Shown piece by piece: positions 18,424-26,566 of a stretch of DNA of 64,000 bases. How positions within the stretch are numbered: position 1 is the stretch's first letter; each line of letters starts with the position of its first letter. Position numbers and translations under genes: made by a program. Below the pieces are notes generated by a model that was given only the letters and a program-made list of their open reading frames with translations, was not told the origin of the DNA and searched no databases. Origin of the DNA: JAVBLW01 sp031553215 (lineage in GTDB: Bacteria > Bacillota_I > Bacilli_A > Acholeplasmatales > Anaeroplasmataceae); contig JAVBLW010000003.1 in NCBI GenBank assembly GCA_031553215.1, positions 124,001 to 188,000 on the forward strand, given 5' to 3'.

Positions 18424-18735
18424 CTATTTTCTAATTTTTATATGTTTAGGAAATTGTATTTCCAATTCTTTTAAAGTTTCTTCTAGATTCAATAAAATAG
18501 TTTTTACTAAATCATTTTCTAATTTGATAACTAATTTGAAATTTCCGTCTTCACAGATTAACTCTATGATATTGTAACTAAGATTTAATCTTTCAATTAA
18601 GTTAGCAGTCATCACTAATGCAGTTGAAACACTAGAACACACTATATCATTACCATGATTGGCATAATTTGCATGACCTAACACTTCAATGCTATATACA
18701 TTATCAATATTTTGATTTATTGTATATTTTATCAT
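18424..18735 (-). CDS. prp: Ribosomal-processing cysteine protease Prp
   Basis: The 103-residue protein has the Prp signature: the catalytic His in LGHANYANHGNDIVC and the catalytic Cys a few residues later in IVCSSVSTA. It removes the N-terminal extension of L27. It sits between rplU and rpmA as in other Firmicutes, with 5 and 13 base gaps. Confidence 0.92.
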   Translation of the reverse strand: MIKYTINQNIDNVYSIEVLGHANYANHGNDIVCSSVSTALVMTANLIERLNLSYNIIELICEDGNFKLVIKLENDLVKTILLNLEETLKELEIQFPKHIKIRK

Positions 18736-18740
18736 TTTAA

Positions 18741-19049
18741 TTATCCGTTAATTGCTTCGATAACTAATTTTGTATATGATTGACGGTGACCTTGTTTTTT
18801 ACGGTAGTTCTTTTTAGGGCGATATTTGAAAACTACAATTTTCTTTCCGCGTCCTTGTTTTTCAACTTTTGCAGTTACAGTTGCTCCTTGAACATAAGGA
18901 ACTCCTACAGAAGTCTTTTCTCCACCTACAAGTAATACTTTGTCTAAAGTTACAGTTTCTCCTTCAGCAGCTTCAATTTTTTCAACGAAAACTGTTTGAC
19001 CAACTTCAACTTTAACTTGTTTTCCACCTGTTTCTACGATTGCATACAT
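18741..19049 (-). CDS. rplU: 50S ribosomal protein L21
   Basis: The 102-residue protein has the L21 pattern (YAIVETGGKQVKVEVG at the start, KKNYRKKQGHRQSYTKL at the end). I use the ATG at 19049 because AGGAGG stands 10 bases upstream; the longer frame to 19082 includes this site. It is the first gene of the operon and has a strong promoter about 100 bases upstream. Confidence 0.96.
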   Translation of the reverse strand: MYAIVETGGKQVKVEVGQTVFVEKIEAAEGETVTLDKVLLVGGEKTSVGVPYVQGATVTAKVEKQGRGKKIVVFKYRPKKNYRKKQGHRQSYTKLVIEAING

Positions 19050-19057
19050 GTCGTTAC

Positions 19058-19140
19058 ACCTCCTATAAATTTTAAGACACACTATTAAGGTAAGCTTATG
19101 CTATTTTTAACCTCTTCTACGTGGTGCATGTTACAACATA
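19058..19140 (-). promoter_or_regulatory. Leader of the L21 operon, possible L21 leader element
   Basis: About 85 bases separate the predicted transcription start from rplU. The leader contains several short complementary segments. Firmicute rplU genes often carry a structured autoregulatory L21 leader. I could not confirm the consensus by eye, so this is a position-based suggestion. Confidence 0.35.
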
Positions 19141-19143
19141 TTA

Positions 19144-19172
19144 ATTATATATTAAGCTTGATTCAATGTCAA
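19144..19172 (-). promoter_or_regulatory. Consensus promoter of the rplU operon
   Basis: On the minus strand TTGACA (19167-19172) and TATAAT (19144-19149) are 17 bases apart, a perfect match to the vegetative promoter. Confidence 0.85.
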
Positions 19173-19193
19173 CATAAACTTACAAAAATATAA

Positions 19194-19220
19194 AAAAACA
19201 ATCCCAAAGAAATTGTTTTT
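19194..19220 (-). terminator. Terminator after the Nudix gene
   Basis: AAAACAAT (19195-19202) and ATTGTTTT (19212-19219) pair and are followed on the minus strand by T-rich sequence. Confidence 0.65.
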
Positions 19221-19729
19221 TATAGTAAATTACTAAATTCTCTTTTCAACAATTCTAAAACAAATAATTCCCTCATAATCCATGGAGATTTATTCTTTTT
19301 ATTTAAGGAAATAGCTTTATCAATATTAACCAATTCTGGTCTATACCCAGCAACTATTTCACTCTTAGTTGGAGTAATTTCTAGAATTGTGTCTTCACAT
19401 TCACAAAAATAATAATAACTTTCCATATGAAATATAAAGTTTTCATTTGGCTTAATGCTCTTTCTTCTTTCAATAACTTTACCATATTCTTTTATAGTAT
19501 CTTCTTTTACAATTAAACCAGTTTCTTCTCTAACTTCTCTAATTAAAGTTTCAATAATAGTTTCATTTCCTTCAATTCCACCACCAGGGAATTTATAGTC
19601 TTTTGAGTATCTTCCATGTACTAAGTAAAGTTTTTTATTTTTTATGATAATGGCTCTAGCAGCTTTTCTTTCTAAAACAACATCATTTTCAGTATAATCT
19701 TTATTATCAAAAACATTTAATATTCTCAT
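19220..19729 (-). CDS. Nudix hydrolase
   Basis: The 169-residue protein contains a full Nudix box, from GGGIEGNETIIE to REVREETGL (about residues 49-71), the metal and pyrophosphate-binding helix of this family. Such enzymes clean up or signal through nucleoside diphosphate derivatives; the substrate is not evident. It starts 2 bases after the DUF697-like gene, so three genes (21211 to 19220) appear to form an operon. Confidence 0.85.
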   Translation of the reverse strand: MRILNVFDNKDYTENDVVLERKAARAIIIKNKKLYLVHGRYSKDYKFPGGGIEGNETIIETLIREVREETGLIVKEDTIKEYGKVIERRKSIKPNENFIFHMESYYYFCECEDTILEITPTKSEIVAGYRPELVNIDKAISLNKKNKSPWIMRELFVLELLKREFSNLL

Positions 19730-19731
19730 AT

Positions 19732-20673
19732 TTAACCCTTTGCTACTTTAGCTGGCATTGTAGTATCATCATTTTTCTTTCTAAAAATATTAACTATTTT
19801 CTTTGGGAAGAAAGTTAAGGTATCCGATATAATCAAAGGTAATAATTTTAATGATTCCTTCCATGCACTTCTTCTAATATCTTCTTTAGTAATTTCTTTT
19901 CCATCTTTAAACAAATATTTTCTAGTAACTGTACCAATTCTTATTGTTAGTAATGCATTAGCTATCCCTTGAGTTACTGAAGACATTATAGGTTTTATTA
20001 ATGGAATATCACCTAATGAATTAAGTGTATTTTGAGGTAATACATCATCTAAATTTATACTTTCTAATCCTTCGGCAATTAGTGCAGTAGAAAGTACGTT
20101 TAAAGTTAATTTACTTAGATTTTTCATAGATGGTCTAAATCCACATTTTTGTACTAATTCTTTTATCATTTTTAAATTAACTGATGCTGTGGTAAGCATG
20201 TCCACTCTTGCATTTTGAGATATAGCCGTTGAAATCATTACAATTTTAGCATTTCTAATAATAATAGCATTTAATTCTTTTTTTACACTATTATTGAAAA
20301 CAACTTGTAAATTAAATTTAAGTTCATTCATATTTTTATAATTTATAAGGAGTGATCTATCAGAATCAGATAAATCATTATTCTTTAAAATATTTTTAGC
20401 TACTTTTTTAAATACACGATTATTCTTTCTACTTGGTTTTTCCATAGTTGTTACCACTTCAAATGAAGGGGAGAAAATTATAATTCTTATTGGGTTAATT
20501 ATAATAAAATATACAATAATTGCTACTAATGCATAAAACCCGTATTCAGCATATCTATGTATACTTCTTATTTTTTCACCAACTGTTATTATTGAACTCA
20601 ATAGAATTACAAAGAAAATAATTAAACAACCAATTCCTATTGAATACCACAATGCTTTTCTAGTTTTGTTCAT
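19732..20673 (-). CDS. Membrane protein with DUF697-like domain
   Basis: The 313-residue product has two N-terminal membrane segments (about 10-30 and 45-65) and a cytosolic part. The part around IRNAKIVMISTAISQNARVD and the following KELVQKCGFRPSM resembles the DUF697/YcjF domain, an all-helical module often fused to GTPases. No GTPase motif is present. The ATG at 20673 is used because TGGTGAT is just upstream. It overlaps the preceding gene by 14 bases. Function unknown. Confidence 0.6.
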   Translation of the reverse strand: MNKTRKALWYSIGIGCLIIFFVILLSSIITVGEKIRSIHRYAEYGFYALVAIIVYFIIINPIRIIIFSPSFEVVTTMEKPSRKNNRVFKKVAKNILKNNDLSDSDRSLLINYKNMNELKFNLQVVFNNSVKKELNAIIIRNAKIVMISTAISQNARVDMLTTASVNLKMIKELVQKCGFRPSMKNLSKLTLNVLSTALIAEGLESINLDDVLPQNTLNSLGDIPLIKPIMSSVTQGIANALLTIRIGTVTRKYLFKDGKEITKEDIRRSAWKESLKLLPLIISDTLTFFPKKIVNIFRKKNDDTTMPAKVAKG

Positions 20674-21211
20674 AAATATCACCATTTTCTATAGCAAATT
20701 GCTTCTTCGCTTTATTAACTAAAGTTATAAAAATAAATACGCAAATTGCTATAAAGATACATCCTAACACAATACACATAAATTTACTTAACGTCTTATA
20801 ACTAGTTATTAGTATAAATGCAGTTAAATACTTTAAGCAATCAACTAACATTTGATTCTTTTTAGTTTTAGAATAAATAATTCTACATATTGGAACAACT
20901 ACATAAAATAGTCCTAATATGAATGTTACTATGGGATATTCTCTAAAATTTAGAGAAATTACTCCAACTAAAATAGAAAGCACTCCCTCAAAAATATCAA
21001 AACGATATTCTAGTGAACCAAGTATCCTTTTATCGGCCAAAGTAAGTTTAACAATCCCTGAAATAATTAAAGGAATGCACATAAACCAATATATTATTGG
21101 CATTAAATATTTTGTTGGGACAGCAATAAATAATATTCCAAGAATTAGAAATATTAAAATCGCAATACTTCTTTTACTAGTAAAATATACTCTCACATCC
21201 AACACTCCCAT
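20660..21211 (-). CDS. DUF308/HdeD-like membrane protein
   Basis: The 183-residue protein has six short hydrophobic segments in three helical hairpins (for example FLILGILFIAVP and FEGVLSILVGVISL), the pattern of HdeD/DUF308 membrane proteins. The ATG at 21211 lacks a clear ribosome site; a GTG at 21196 has GGAGTG upstream and may be the true start. Another protein of this type is at 49562-50050. Function unknown. Confidence 0.6.
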   Translation of the reverse strand: MGVLDVRVYFTSKRSIAILIFLILGILFIAVPTKYLMPIIYWFMCIPLIISGIVKLTLADKRILGSLEYRFDIFEGVLSILVGVISLNFREYPIVTFILGLFYVVVPICRIIYSKTKKNQMLVDCLKYLTAFILITSYKTLSKFMCIVLGCIFIAICVFIFITLVNKAKKQFAIENGDIYEQN

Positions 21212-21259
21212 TTTTTACTATTATAACACAAAAAATAACAAAAAAACTCTAATATTTAA

Positions 21260-22114
21260 TTAAAGTTTGTTTTTTAAGTATTCTTTTATTTTATTAGCCG
21301 CAATGGCTCCATCAGCTACAGCTTTACTAACTTGTAATAGTCCACCAATTACATCTCCACCAGCAAAAATACCAGGAATATTTGTCATATAGTCTTCATT
21401 TACCACTAAATAATTTAATTTATCAGTAGCTAAACCTAAATGTCGACTAAATGATATAGGTGATGCACTTCCATTCGCTATAAATAATCCATCTAGTTTA
21501 TAATCATTATTATCAGTTGATAATCCTTCAAATTTATCATTTCCAATAATCTTTGTTAATTTATCAGTTACTACTAAGTGATCTTTATTTTCTAAAGATA
21601 CTCCATCAGTAAATATAGTTATATTAGAAGTAAATCTTTCTAAAGTCGCTAATTCACTTAACATATAATCTCCACTACCAATGATACCAATATTCTTTTG
21701 TTTATAAAAGAACCCATCACAAATGGCACAATAACTTATACCTTTTCCTTCAAATTCTTCCAAGCGAGGAAGTTTAATTTTTTGTCTTGGCATACCAATT
21801 CCTAAAAATACGGCATCGCAATCATACTTTCCAATAGGCGTAATAATCTTAAATTTTTCTTCTTGTTCTATAGATAAAACTTCTGTATTTATCACCTCAA
21901 TACCTAAGTTCTTTGCTTGTTTAATTCCTAGATCAATCAAATCTTTTCCTGTTATGCTTTCAATTCCATAATAATTCTCTATAGTAGCTTTTTCTAATGA
22001 ACCATATCCATTACCTATAACTATAGGATTTAAATTAAAGCGTTTTAAATATATTGCACAACTAATCCCTGCTGGTCCATTTCCTATAACAATAATATCA
22101 GTTTTTTTAATCAT
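21260..22114 (-). CDS. Thioredoxin reductase-like flavoprotein with atypical NADPH site
   Basis: The 284-residue protein has the FAD motif GNGPAGISCAIYL, the redox disulfide CAICDG and the C-terminal FAD motif FAGGDVIGGLLQVSKAV, so it belongs with thioredoxin reductases. The second nucleotide motif reads IGSGDYMLSELATL rather than GGGxSAxEEA, and the HRRxxxR signature that binds the NADPH phosphate is missing. It is also about 25 residues shorter than usual. This resembles ferredoxin-dependent flavin thioredoxin reductases (FFTR) known in anaerobes. It overlaps trxA by 8 bases, its probable substrate. Confidence 0.8.
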   Translation of the reverse strand: MIKKTDIIVIGNGPAGISCAIYLKRFNLNPIVIGNGYGSLEKATIENYYGIESITGKDLIDLGIKQAKNLGIEVINTEVLSIEQEEKFKIITPIGKYDCDAVFLGIGMPRQKIKLPRLEEFEGKGISYCAICDGFFYKQKNIGIIGSGDYMLSELATLERFTSNITIFTDGVSLENKDHLVVTDKLTKIIGNDKFEGLSTDNNDYKLDGLFIANGSASPISFSRHLGLATDKLNYLVVNEDYMTNIPGIFAGGDVIGGLLQVSKAVADGAIAANKIKEYLKNKL

Positions 22115-22412
22115 TTATCATTTTTTTGATATCATCTTTTGAACGATAACCGACAAAATTTGAAACCACTTTTCCTTCTTTAAAATAAACCATTGTTGGA
22201 ATACTCATAACATTAAAAGCTGCGGAAAGTTCTCCTTCTTCATCTACATTTATTTTTCCTATAACAATATCACTAGTTTCTTTTTCTACATCTTCTAATA
22301 CAGGAGCAAGCATTCTACAAGGACCACACCAAGGTGCCCAAAAATCAAGTAAAACTTTTTTATTGCTATTCATCACTTCATTGAAATTATCTTTTGTAAT
22401 TTTTACTATCAT
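22107..22412 (-). CDS. trxA: Thioredoxin
   Basis: The 101-residue thioredoxin carries FWAPWCGPCRMLAPVLEDVE and the cis-proline motif SIPTMVYF, all standard. It reduces protein disulfides and is kept reduced by the flavoprotein encoded next in the operon. Confidence 0.95.
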   Translation of the reverse strand: MIVKITKDNFNEVMNSNKKVLLDFWAPWCGPCRMLAPVLEDVEKETSDIVIGKINVDEEGELSAAFNVMSIPTMVYFKEGKVVSNFVGYRSKDDIKKMIND

Positions 22413-22543
22413 ATATACCTCACATATTTTTATATTATAATATTATAATAACACAAAAAATCAAATAAATACATTAATATGCTTACACCTAATTGTTAAA
22501 TTAATATTTTCATATTATAAAAATAATAGGGGAGAAAATCATT

Positions 22544-24391
22544 ATGGAACAAACAGTATTTACATTTGAAGAATTAAAAAGTGCTATTCAAGATGCAAAT
22601 ATTGACTATATTTACCTAGGGCAAGACATCGAAGTTACTACAAGTGGTGGAATATCTTTTCCTCTAACCAAAACTTCACTTACTATTGATGGTACTAATC
22701 CCACAACTGGAATAATACATACATATATTGATTATAATTCCTCGAATTACACAGATTCAATATATATAAATCCTACAGCTAACAACATTAAAATAACCGT
22801 AAAAAACATTATATTGCACATTAGAAATTATTATGGTTTTATTATGTCTTATGATTCCTCTACATCAATAAATGTATCATTTTATTATGAAAATGTAGAT
22901 TTCTCTGGTACACAAGCGATTTATAATAGATACGGAAAAACTTATATAAGTGATTCACGATTCGTCATTGATAAATTATATAATAGTGTTTCTGCTGCTC
23001 AAGAATTAGCAGAAACCAATTATCTTGAACTTGCTGGAAATATATCTATAAAGCATACTTCAACAGAAAATTCATGTATATGGTTAATTGGTACTACTCC
23101 TAAATTAATAATTGATAGCAATGCCATTGTTACTATAAATACAAGTGCTAGAGATTTAATTTATAATGATCCTGAAATTTATATTACTTTAAAAGAAAGT
23201 TCAAATGTTACATTAAATATATATAATAGTGTCACATATACAAATTATATAAATACCTTTATTATAGAAAACAATGCTTCACTTATAATAAATCAAGCAA
23301 ACAATCCAACTACTCCTACGATTAGAATATCTAATCTTTTTGAAATAAATGAAAAAGCTACACTTCAAATTTACCAAAAGAAACTATTATCAAGTTCCTT
23401 AATTCAGTTCAAGGGTACAGCTACATTTAATATAACGAATCCTAAAAGTGTTATATTATATAATTATGGTGGCCTTGCCATAAATGTTGCGAGTGGCACA
23501 ATAACACTTAACATTTCTACTAAACAACTAAATTATTGGACTAGTGCTGCATTGTTTGATATTTCGGGAACACTTCTAGATATTCCATTATATGCCTGGA
23601 AAAAGCATGATAATAGTTATCTAACAATAACGGCATCTTTAAATAATTTGCTTATGCTTTCCGCTTCATCAAATCTTGTTTTAGGTACTGATGCATTAGT
23701 ACTAATCACAACAGTTACTTTTAACCTCCTTTTATGTAAGGTATTATCACTTGGTGAAATAACCTTAGAGACCAATGAAATAACTGATACCACTACTAAA
23801 ATAACTGGGTTATCTTTACCTTATTCTACCATAGAAATAACAACAGAAACTGATACATATAAAGATACCTGCAATGAACTTGGAATATTTAGTATTGGTG
23901 TAGATGGACTAACGAAAAATGATTATGTAAAGATATCAGCAAATGTTCTCTTTTTAACTTTATCACTTGAGTTTTTAGTATACGGATCTTTATCATTTCT
24001 TCTCGTTCCAGAAATATTAGAATTCCAAAGTAAATATGTACCAACAATCAATACTATTATTGAAAGAAAAATTCCAAATTGGAGTATCGAAATATTAGAT
24101 ACTAGGGATAATGCAAGTGACTGGATTCTATCTGCTAGTATAGATGATTATCTAAGGAAAGATACTGAAAAGATAGAGAATGGATTAATATTATTAGATA
24201 ATGATTCCAAACAAATTTTTTCGACTCAAAAAATTAATATTTACGAAGGTATAGGAAATAAAACAACTCAAACTATTACTACTATCTCATGGAATAGAGT
24301 ACAGGGAATTTTAATAGAACTAGAATCACAAAAAAAGTACCAACCTGGAGAATATATTACAATAATTTCTTGGTATTTGGATACTAAATAA
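22544..24391 (+). CDS. Large beta-helix-like protein (pectate-lyase-like adhesive domain)
   Basis: The 615-residue protein opens with FTFEELKSAIQDANIDYIYL, which fits the pectate-lyase-like adhesive domain, a right-handed beta-helix of surface and phage proteins. Long Thr/Asn/Ile-rich stretches support repeated beta-strands. A carboxypeptidase-like or Ig-like part may follow (about 420-480), then a charged domain. There is no signal peptide, no sorting signal and no C-terminal anchor, although the start is well fixed by AGGGGAG 9 bases upstream. I see no catalytic residues. Its location and partner are unknown. Confidence 0.55.
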   Translation: MEQTVFTFEELKSAIQDANIDYIYLGQDIEVTTSGGISFPLTKTSLTIDGTNPTTGIIHTYIDYNSSNYTDSIYINPTANNIKITVKNIILHIRNYYGFIMSYDSSTSINVSFYYENVDFSGTQAIYNRYGKTYISDSRFVIDKLYNSVSAAQELAETNYLELAGNISIKHTSTENSCIWLIGTTPKLIIDSNAIVTINTSARDLIYNDPEIYITLKESSNVTLNIYNSVTYTNYINTFIIENNASLIINQANNPTTPTIRISNLFEINEKATLQIYQKKLLSSSLIQFKGTATFNITNPKSVILYNYGGLAINVASGTITLNISTKQLNYWTSAALFDISGTLLDIPLYAWKKHDNSYLTITASLNNLLMLSASSNLVLGTDALVLITTVTFNLLLCKVLSLGEITLETNEITDTTTKITGLSLPYSTIEITTETDTYKDTCNELGIFSIGVDGLTKNDYVKISANVLFLTLSLEFLVYGSLSFLLVPEILEFQSKYVPTINTIIERKIPNWSIEILDTRDNASDWILSASIDDYLRKDTEKIENGLILLDNDSKQIFSTQKINIYEGIGNKTTQTITTISWNRVQGILIELESQKKYQPGEYITIISWYLDTK

Positions 24392-24448
24392 ATATTTATT
24401 TTATATTAGTTAAATGCTATAATATTTTTATAATTATGGAGGAAACCC

Positions 24449-24820
24449 ATGGACAAAGCAGAGAAATTAATTAAAAAAATGGAAGAAACAAAGAAAAAGA
24501 TTGATAATTTAGAAAGTCAATTAAATGATTTGCAAAAACTCCCAGATAAGTTAAATAGAAAATATAAATATAGTGAAATATTTAATGAAAGTTTTTTAAA
24601 AGCTAATACAAAAAACAAAAAAACTTCACTTACTGAATATATAAAGGCTGGTGGATGGGGTGATATCCCTTTTAAAGAAATACCCGAATATGAATTAGAC
24701 TTTTATGTCTTTAGAACAACTAAATTCTCTACATTTAAAGAAATGAGAGATGCTGCCCTACAAGAATTAGTTGATAATGAAGTAGCTAAAATAATGAACA
24801 AAAATAAAAGCGATTTTTAA
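24449..24820 (+). CDS. Small coiled-coil protein, unknown
   Basis: The 123-residue protein starts with a strongly helical charged segment (residues 1-45, Lys/Glu heptads such as KMEETKKKIDNLESQLNDLQ) likely to form a coiled coil, followed by a short globular part. There is a clear GGAGG ribosome site. It follows the beta-helix gene by 57 bases on the same strand and may be a partner, but nothing proves it. Confidence 0.6.
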   Translation: MDKAEKLIKKMEETKKKIDNLESQLNDLQKLPDKLNRKYKYSEIFNESFLKANTKNKKTSLTEYIKAGGWGDIPFKEIPEYELDFYVFRTTKFSTFKEMRDAALQELVDNEVAKIMNKNKSDF

Positions 24821-24834
24821 ATCGCTTTTTCTTT
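24806..24834 (+). terminator. Terminator after the coiled-coil gene
   Basis: AAAGCGATTT and AAATCGCTTT pair and are followed by TTCTTTT on the plus strand. Confidence 0.75.
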
Positions 24835-24841
24835 TATATTA

Positions 24842-25330
24842 TTATAGTTTTGTTCCACATTGCACACAATAAGCACTTTTACCTTCATTTATATGGCCAC
24901 ATTTATCACATTTCTTACGAACTGGTGTACCACATTTATCACAAAAAATTTCATTTGGTTCAACTTTATCTCCACATTTTGGACATTTATTACCAACTAC
25001 ATCATCAACTAATTTAGTTGTATATCCAGTTATAACAATTTTTAATCCCATACTTGTTATTGCAGAACCTATTCCACCAACTAAGGCACAAGGAATAATT
25101 AAAATAAATGGTATTATTACTCTTGATGAAAAACCAGTATCAGTAAATGCACCCATTCCAGCAGTAGCAAATAACACAAAACAAATAAAAACACCAAGAA
25201 ATCCAATAACTGCCATAGGTATTCCAATATTTAATAATTTTTTTCTTAAAGCTCTAGCCTTTTCACTGTTTGCGACATTATTAACATCAGAATTCAAACT
25301 TAAAATTTGATTTCTTAATCCTTCAAACAT
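24842..25330 (-). CDS. Membrane protein with C-terminal zinc ribbons
   Basis: The 162-residue protein has two or three membrane segments (about 35-95) and a cytosolic C-terminal tail with two zinc-ribbon modules: CPKCGDKVEPNEIFCDKCG and CDKCGHINEGKSAYCVQCG. Each has two CxxC knuckles. Such double zinc ribbons occur in many small membrane proteins without known function. It stands alone. Confidence 0.7.
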   Translation of the reverse strand: MFEGLRNQILSLNSDVNNVANSEKARALRKKLLNIGIPMAVIGFLGVFICFVLFATAGMGAFTDTGFSSRVIIPFILIIPCALVGGIGSAITSMGLKIVITGYTTKLVDDVVGNKCPKCGDKVEPNEIFCDKCGTPVRKKCDKCGHINEGKSAYCVQCGTKL

Positions 25331-25405
25331 ATAAATCCCCTCATCTCTTTTTTATAAGATAAAGTATAAACTAACCCTATATAAAAGTCAATAATCCATA
25401 ATATA

Positions 25406-25867
25406 TTATTTTAAGGATAACAAATGCTTTATTTGCCACTTTCTTTCTTCATCCATCAGTTCATATACATTCTCATTAGATTTATTTACATATTGAATAG
25501 CTGAGATAATGTACATACATGTTCCTTCTGAATGAGTTGGTACATGACAAGTTGCAAGCATATGTGAACATGCTCTTAAAATTTGACATGCAACTTTATC
25601 CTTACCTTCTATTTCTCTTGCAGCTTCTAAAATAACAAAGCAATATTTTCTTGCTTCTTGCATAGATATTTGATTATTTATCCATGATTTAAGAGTTTCT
25701 ATTGCTTTATCAATTATTTTATTCTCAGGATAATCTTTATTAAATAAATATCTTCCTCTATTAAAACAATCAATAGCCCAAACTGCTAATGTCTTATGTT
25801 CAGTATCATTAATAATTACTTGTAAATCAGGGTCATGTTTTGCTAATGAAAAATTTCTCATATCCAT
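25406..25867 (-). CDS. Imm5-like putative immunity protein
   Basis: The 153-residue, mostly helical protein contains ACSHMLATCHVPTHSEG followed by AIQYV, which resembles the HVxxHAxxAxxYA signature of the Imm5-like putative immunity protein family. No toxin gene with which it could pair is visible nearby, so it may be an orphan or have another job. It is the first chromosomal gene beyond the left end of the integrated element. Confidence 0.55.
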   Translation of the reverse strand: MDMRNFSLAKHDPDLQVIINDTEHKTLAVWAIDCFNRGRYLFNKDYPENKIIDKAIETLKSWINNQISMQEARKYCFVILEAAREIEGKDKVACQILRACSHMLATCHVPTHSEGTCMYIISAIQYVNKSNENVYELMDEERKWQIKHLLSLK

Positions 25868-25898
25868 AGTTTTATTCTCCTTTACTATAATTCAAATA

Positions 25899-25920
25899 AA
25901 AAAAGACACTAACATGTCTT
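25899..25920 (-). terminator. Displaced terminator of the tRNA-Gly gene
   Basis: AAGACA and TGTCTT form a stem, followed on the minus strand by TTTTTTTATTTG. The minus-strand transcript it would end is the tRNA-Gly gene, which before integration would have stood just to the right. The element now separates them by 12.4 kb. Confidence 0.5.
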
Positions 25921-25977
25921 AATTAAAGTGGAGTATTACTCCGATATATCATAAAGTACCTATTGTACTATATTACA

Positions 25978-26023
25978 TTTGGAGCGGGTGATGGGAATCG
26001 AACCCACGTAGTCAGCTTGGAAG
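25978..26023. repeat. attL: left copy of the 46-bp attachment core
   Basis: This is an exact copy of the 3' part of the tRNA-Gly gene from the anticodon loop to the CCA end (plus TTT), identical with 38339-38384. Identity stops after GGAAG, where the left copy continues TTTGAA and the right copy continues GCTGAA into the rest of the tRNA. It marks the left end of the integrated element. Confidence 0.9.
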
Positions 26024-26030
26024 TTTGAAT

Positions 26031-26048
26031 AAGTGAAATTAACACCTT
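26031..26048. promoter_or_regulatory. Left integrase arm site
   Basis: AAGTGAAATTAACACCTT here is matched in inverse orientation by AAGGTGTTAAACACTT at 38313-38328, each a few bases outside the core repeat. In the circular form the two would flank the crossover site symmetrically, as integrase arm sites do. Confidence 0.45.
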
Positions 26049-26069
26049 AAAAGAGGTGTTTTTATTTTT
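26039..26069 (+). terminator. Terminator-like hairpin inside the left end
   Basis: AACACCT and AGGTGTT form a 7-bp stem followed by TTTATTTTT. In the circular form it could end transcripts coming through the attachment site; it overlaps the arm site. Confidence 0.5.
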
Positions 26070-26124
26070 ATAAATCACTTCAAATAAGAACTGACTAGCT
26101 ATCTGTTCTTACAAAAATTTAATT

Positions 26125-26170
26125 CTTGCAGAGACCCACTTTTTTGCAAGAGAAGTGGGTTTTTGTTTTA
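26125..26170 (+). promoter_or_regulatory. Terminator with competing hairpin ahead of the early operon
   Basis: ACCCACTT (26134-26141) and AAGTGGGT (26153-26160) followed by TTTTGTTTT look like an intrinsic terminator. CTTGCA (26125-26130) and TGCAAG (26145-26150) form a second stem whose 3' arm lies in the loop of the first, so the two either compete or form a pseudoknot. Confidence 0.5.
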
Positions 26171-26212
26171 AAGAATTGAAAATGAAGTTTAAGAGTGTAC
26201 AAGCTCTTTGAT

Positions 26213-26288
26213 TTCATGAAGAACAATAATCTTTCTCCCCCGTTAGATTTATTGTTTTTCATGAAGTTATTTAACTTCAGAAACGGGG
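26213..26288 (+). promoter_or_regulatory. Structured leader with pseudoknot to the ribosome site
   Basis: Positions 26213-26229 and 26249-26265 form a 17-bp stem with one G-U pair. Its loop contains CCCCGTT (26238-26244), complementary to AACGGGG (26282-26288), which holds the ribosome site of the first early gene. A small hairpin (GAAGTT/AACTTC, 26263-26278) lies between. Forming the pseudoknot would hide the ribosome site. This suggests translational control of the operon's first gene by a protein or ligand. Confidence 0.6.
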
Positions 26289-26296
26289 AAATTAAT

Positions 26297-26566
26297 ATGA
26301 AGAAAAACAATAAAACTAGACAAGTCATTATTGATGTTTCTAGAGATAACGAGATTGAGTGCTTTACCAAAGTTGAAGTACAATCAAAATTAGAATTAGA
26401 TGAGGTTAAGGAAATATTAATTGCTACTTTAATTTATATTGAAACCCTCACTACTACTTCAGCTAGAAAATCAATAAGTGATATCATGGATAAATTTTAC
26501 AAAATCTATGATAAAACTAAAGACAATCCAGAAGCTTTAAATAAGCTTGAAATGGGGGTCTTATAA
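26297..26566 (+). CDS. Phage early protein, unknown (89 aa)
   Basis: The gene starts at the ATG 8 bases after GGGG in the structured leader. The 89-residue product is charged and helical, ending with DKFYKIYDKTKDNPEALNKLE. I do not recognise it. As the first early gene with translational control it could be a regulator or single-stranded-DNA binding protein, but no such fold is evident. It ends directly at the start of the next gene. Confidence 0.6.
   Translation: MKKNNKTRQVIIDVSRDNEIECFTKVEVQSKLELDEVKEILIATLIYIETLTTTSARKSISDIMDKFYKIYDKTKDNPEALNKLEMGVL

Noticed and set aside
25978..26023. Possible second tRNA-Gly gene at the left repeat
   Set aside because: Only the 3' half of the tRNA is present; the sequence beyond GGAAG does not pair to form the remaining arms. 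It is the attachment repeat.
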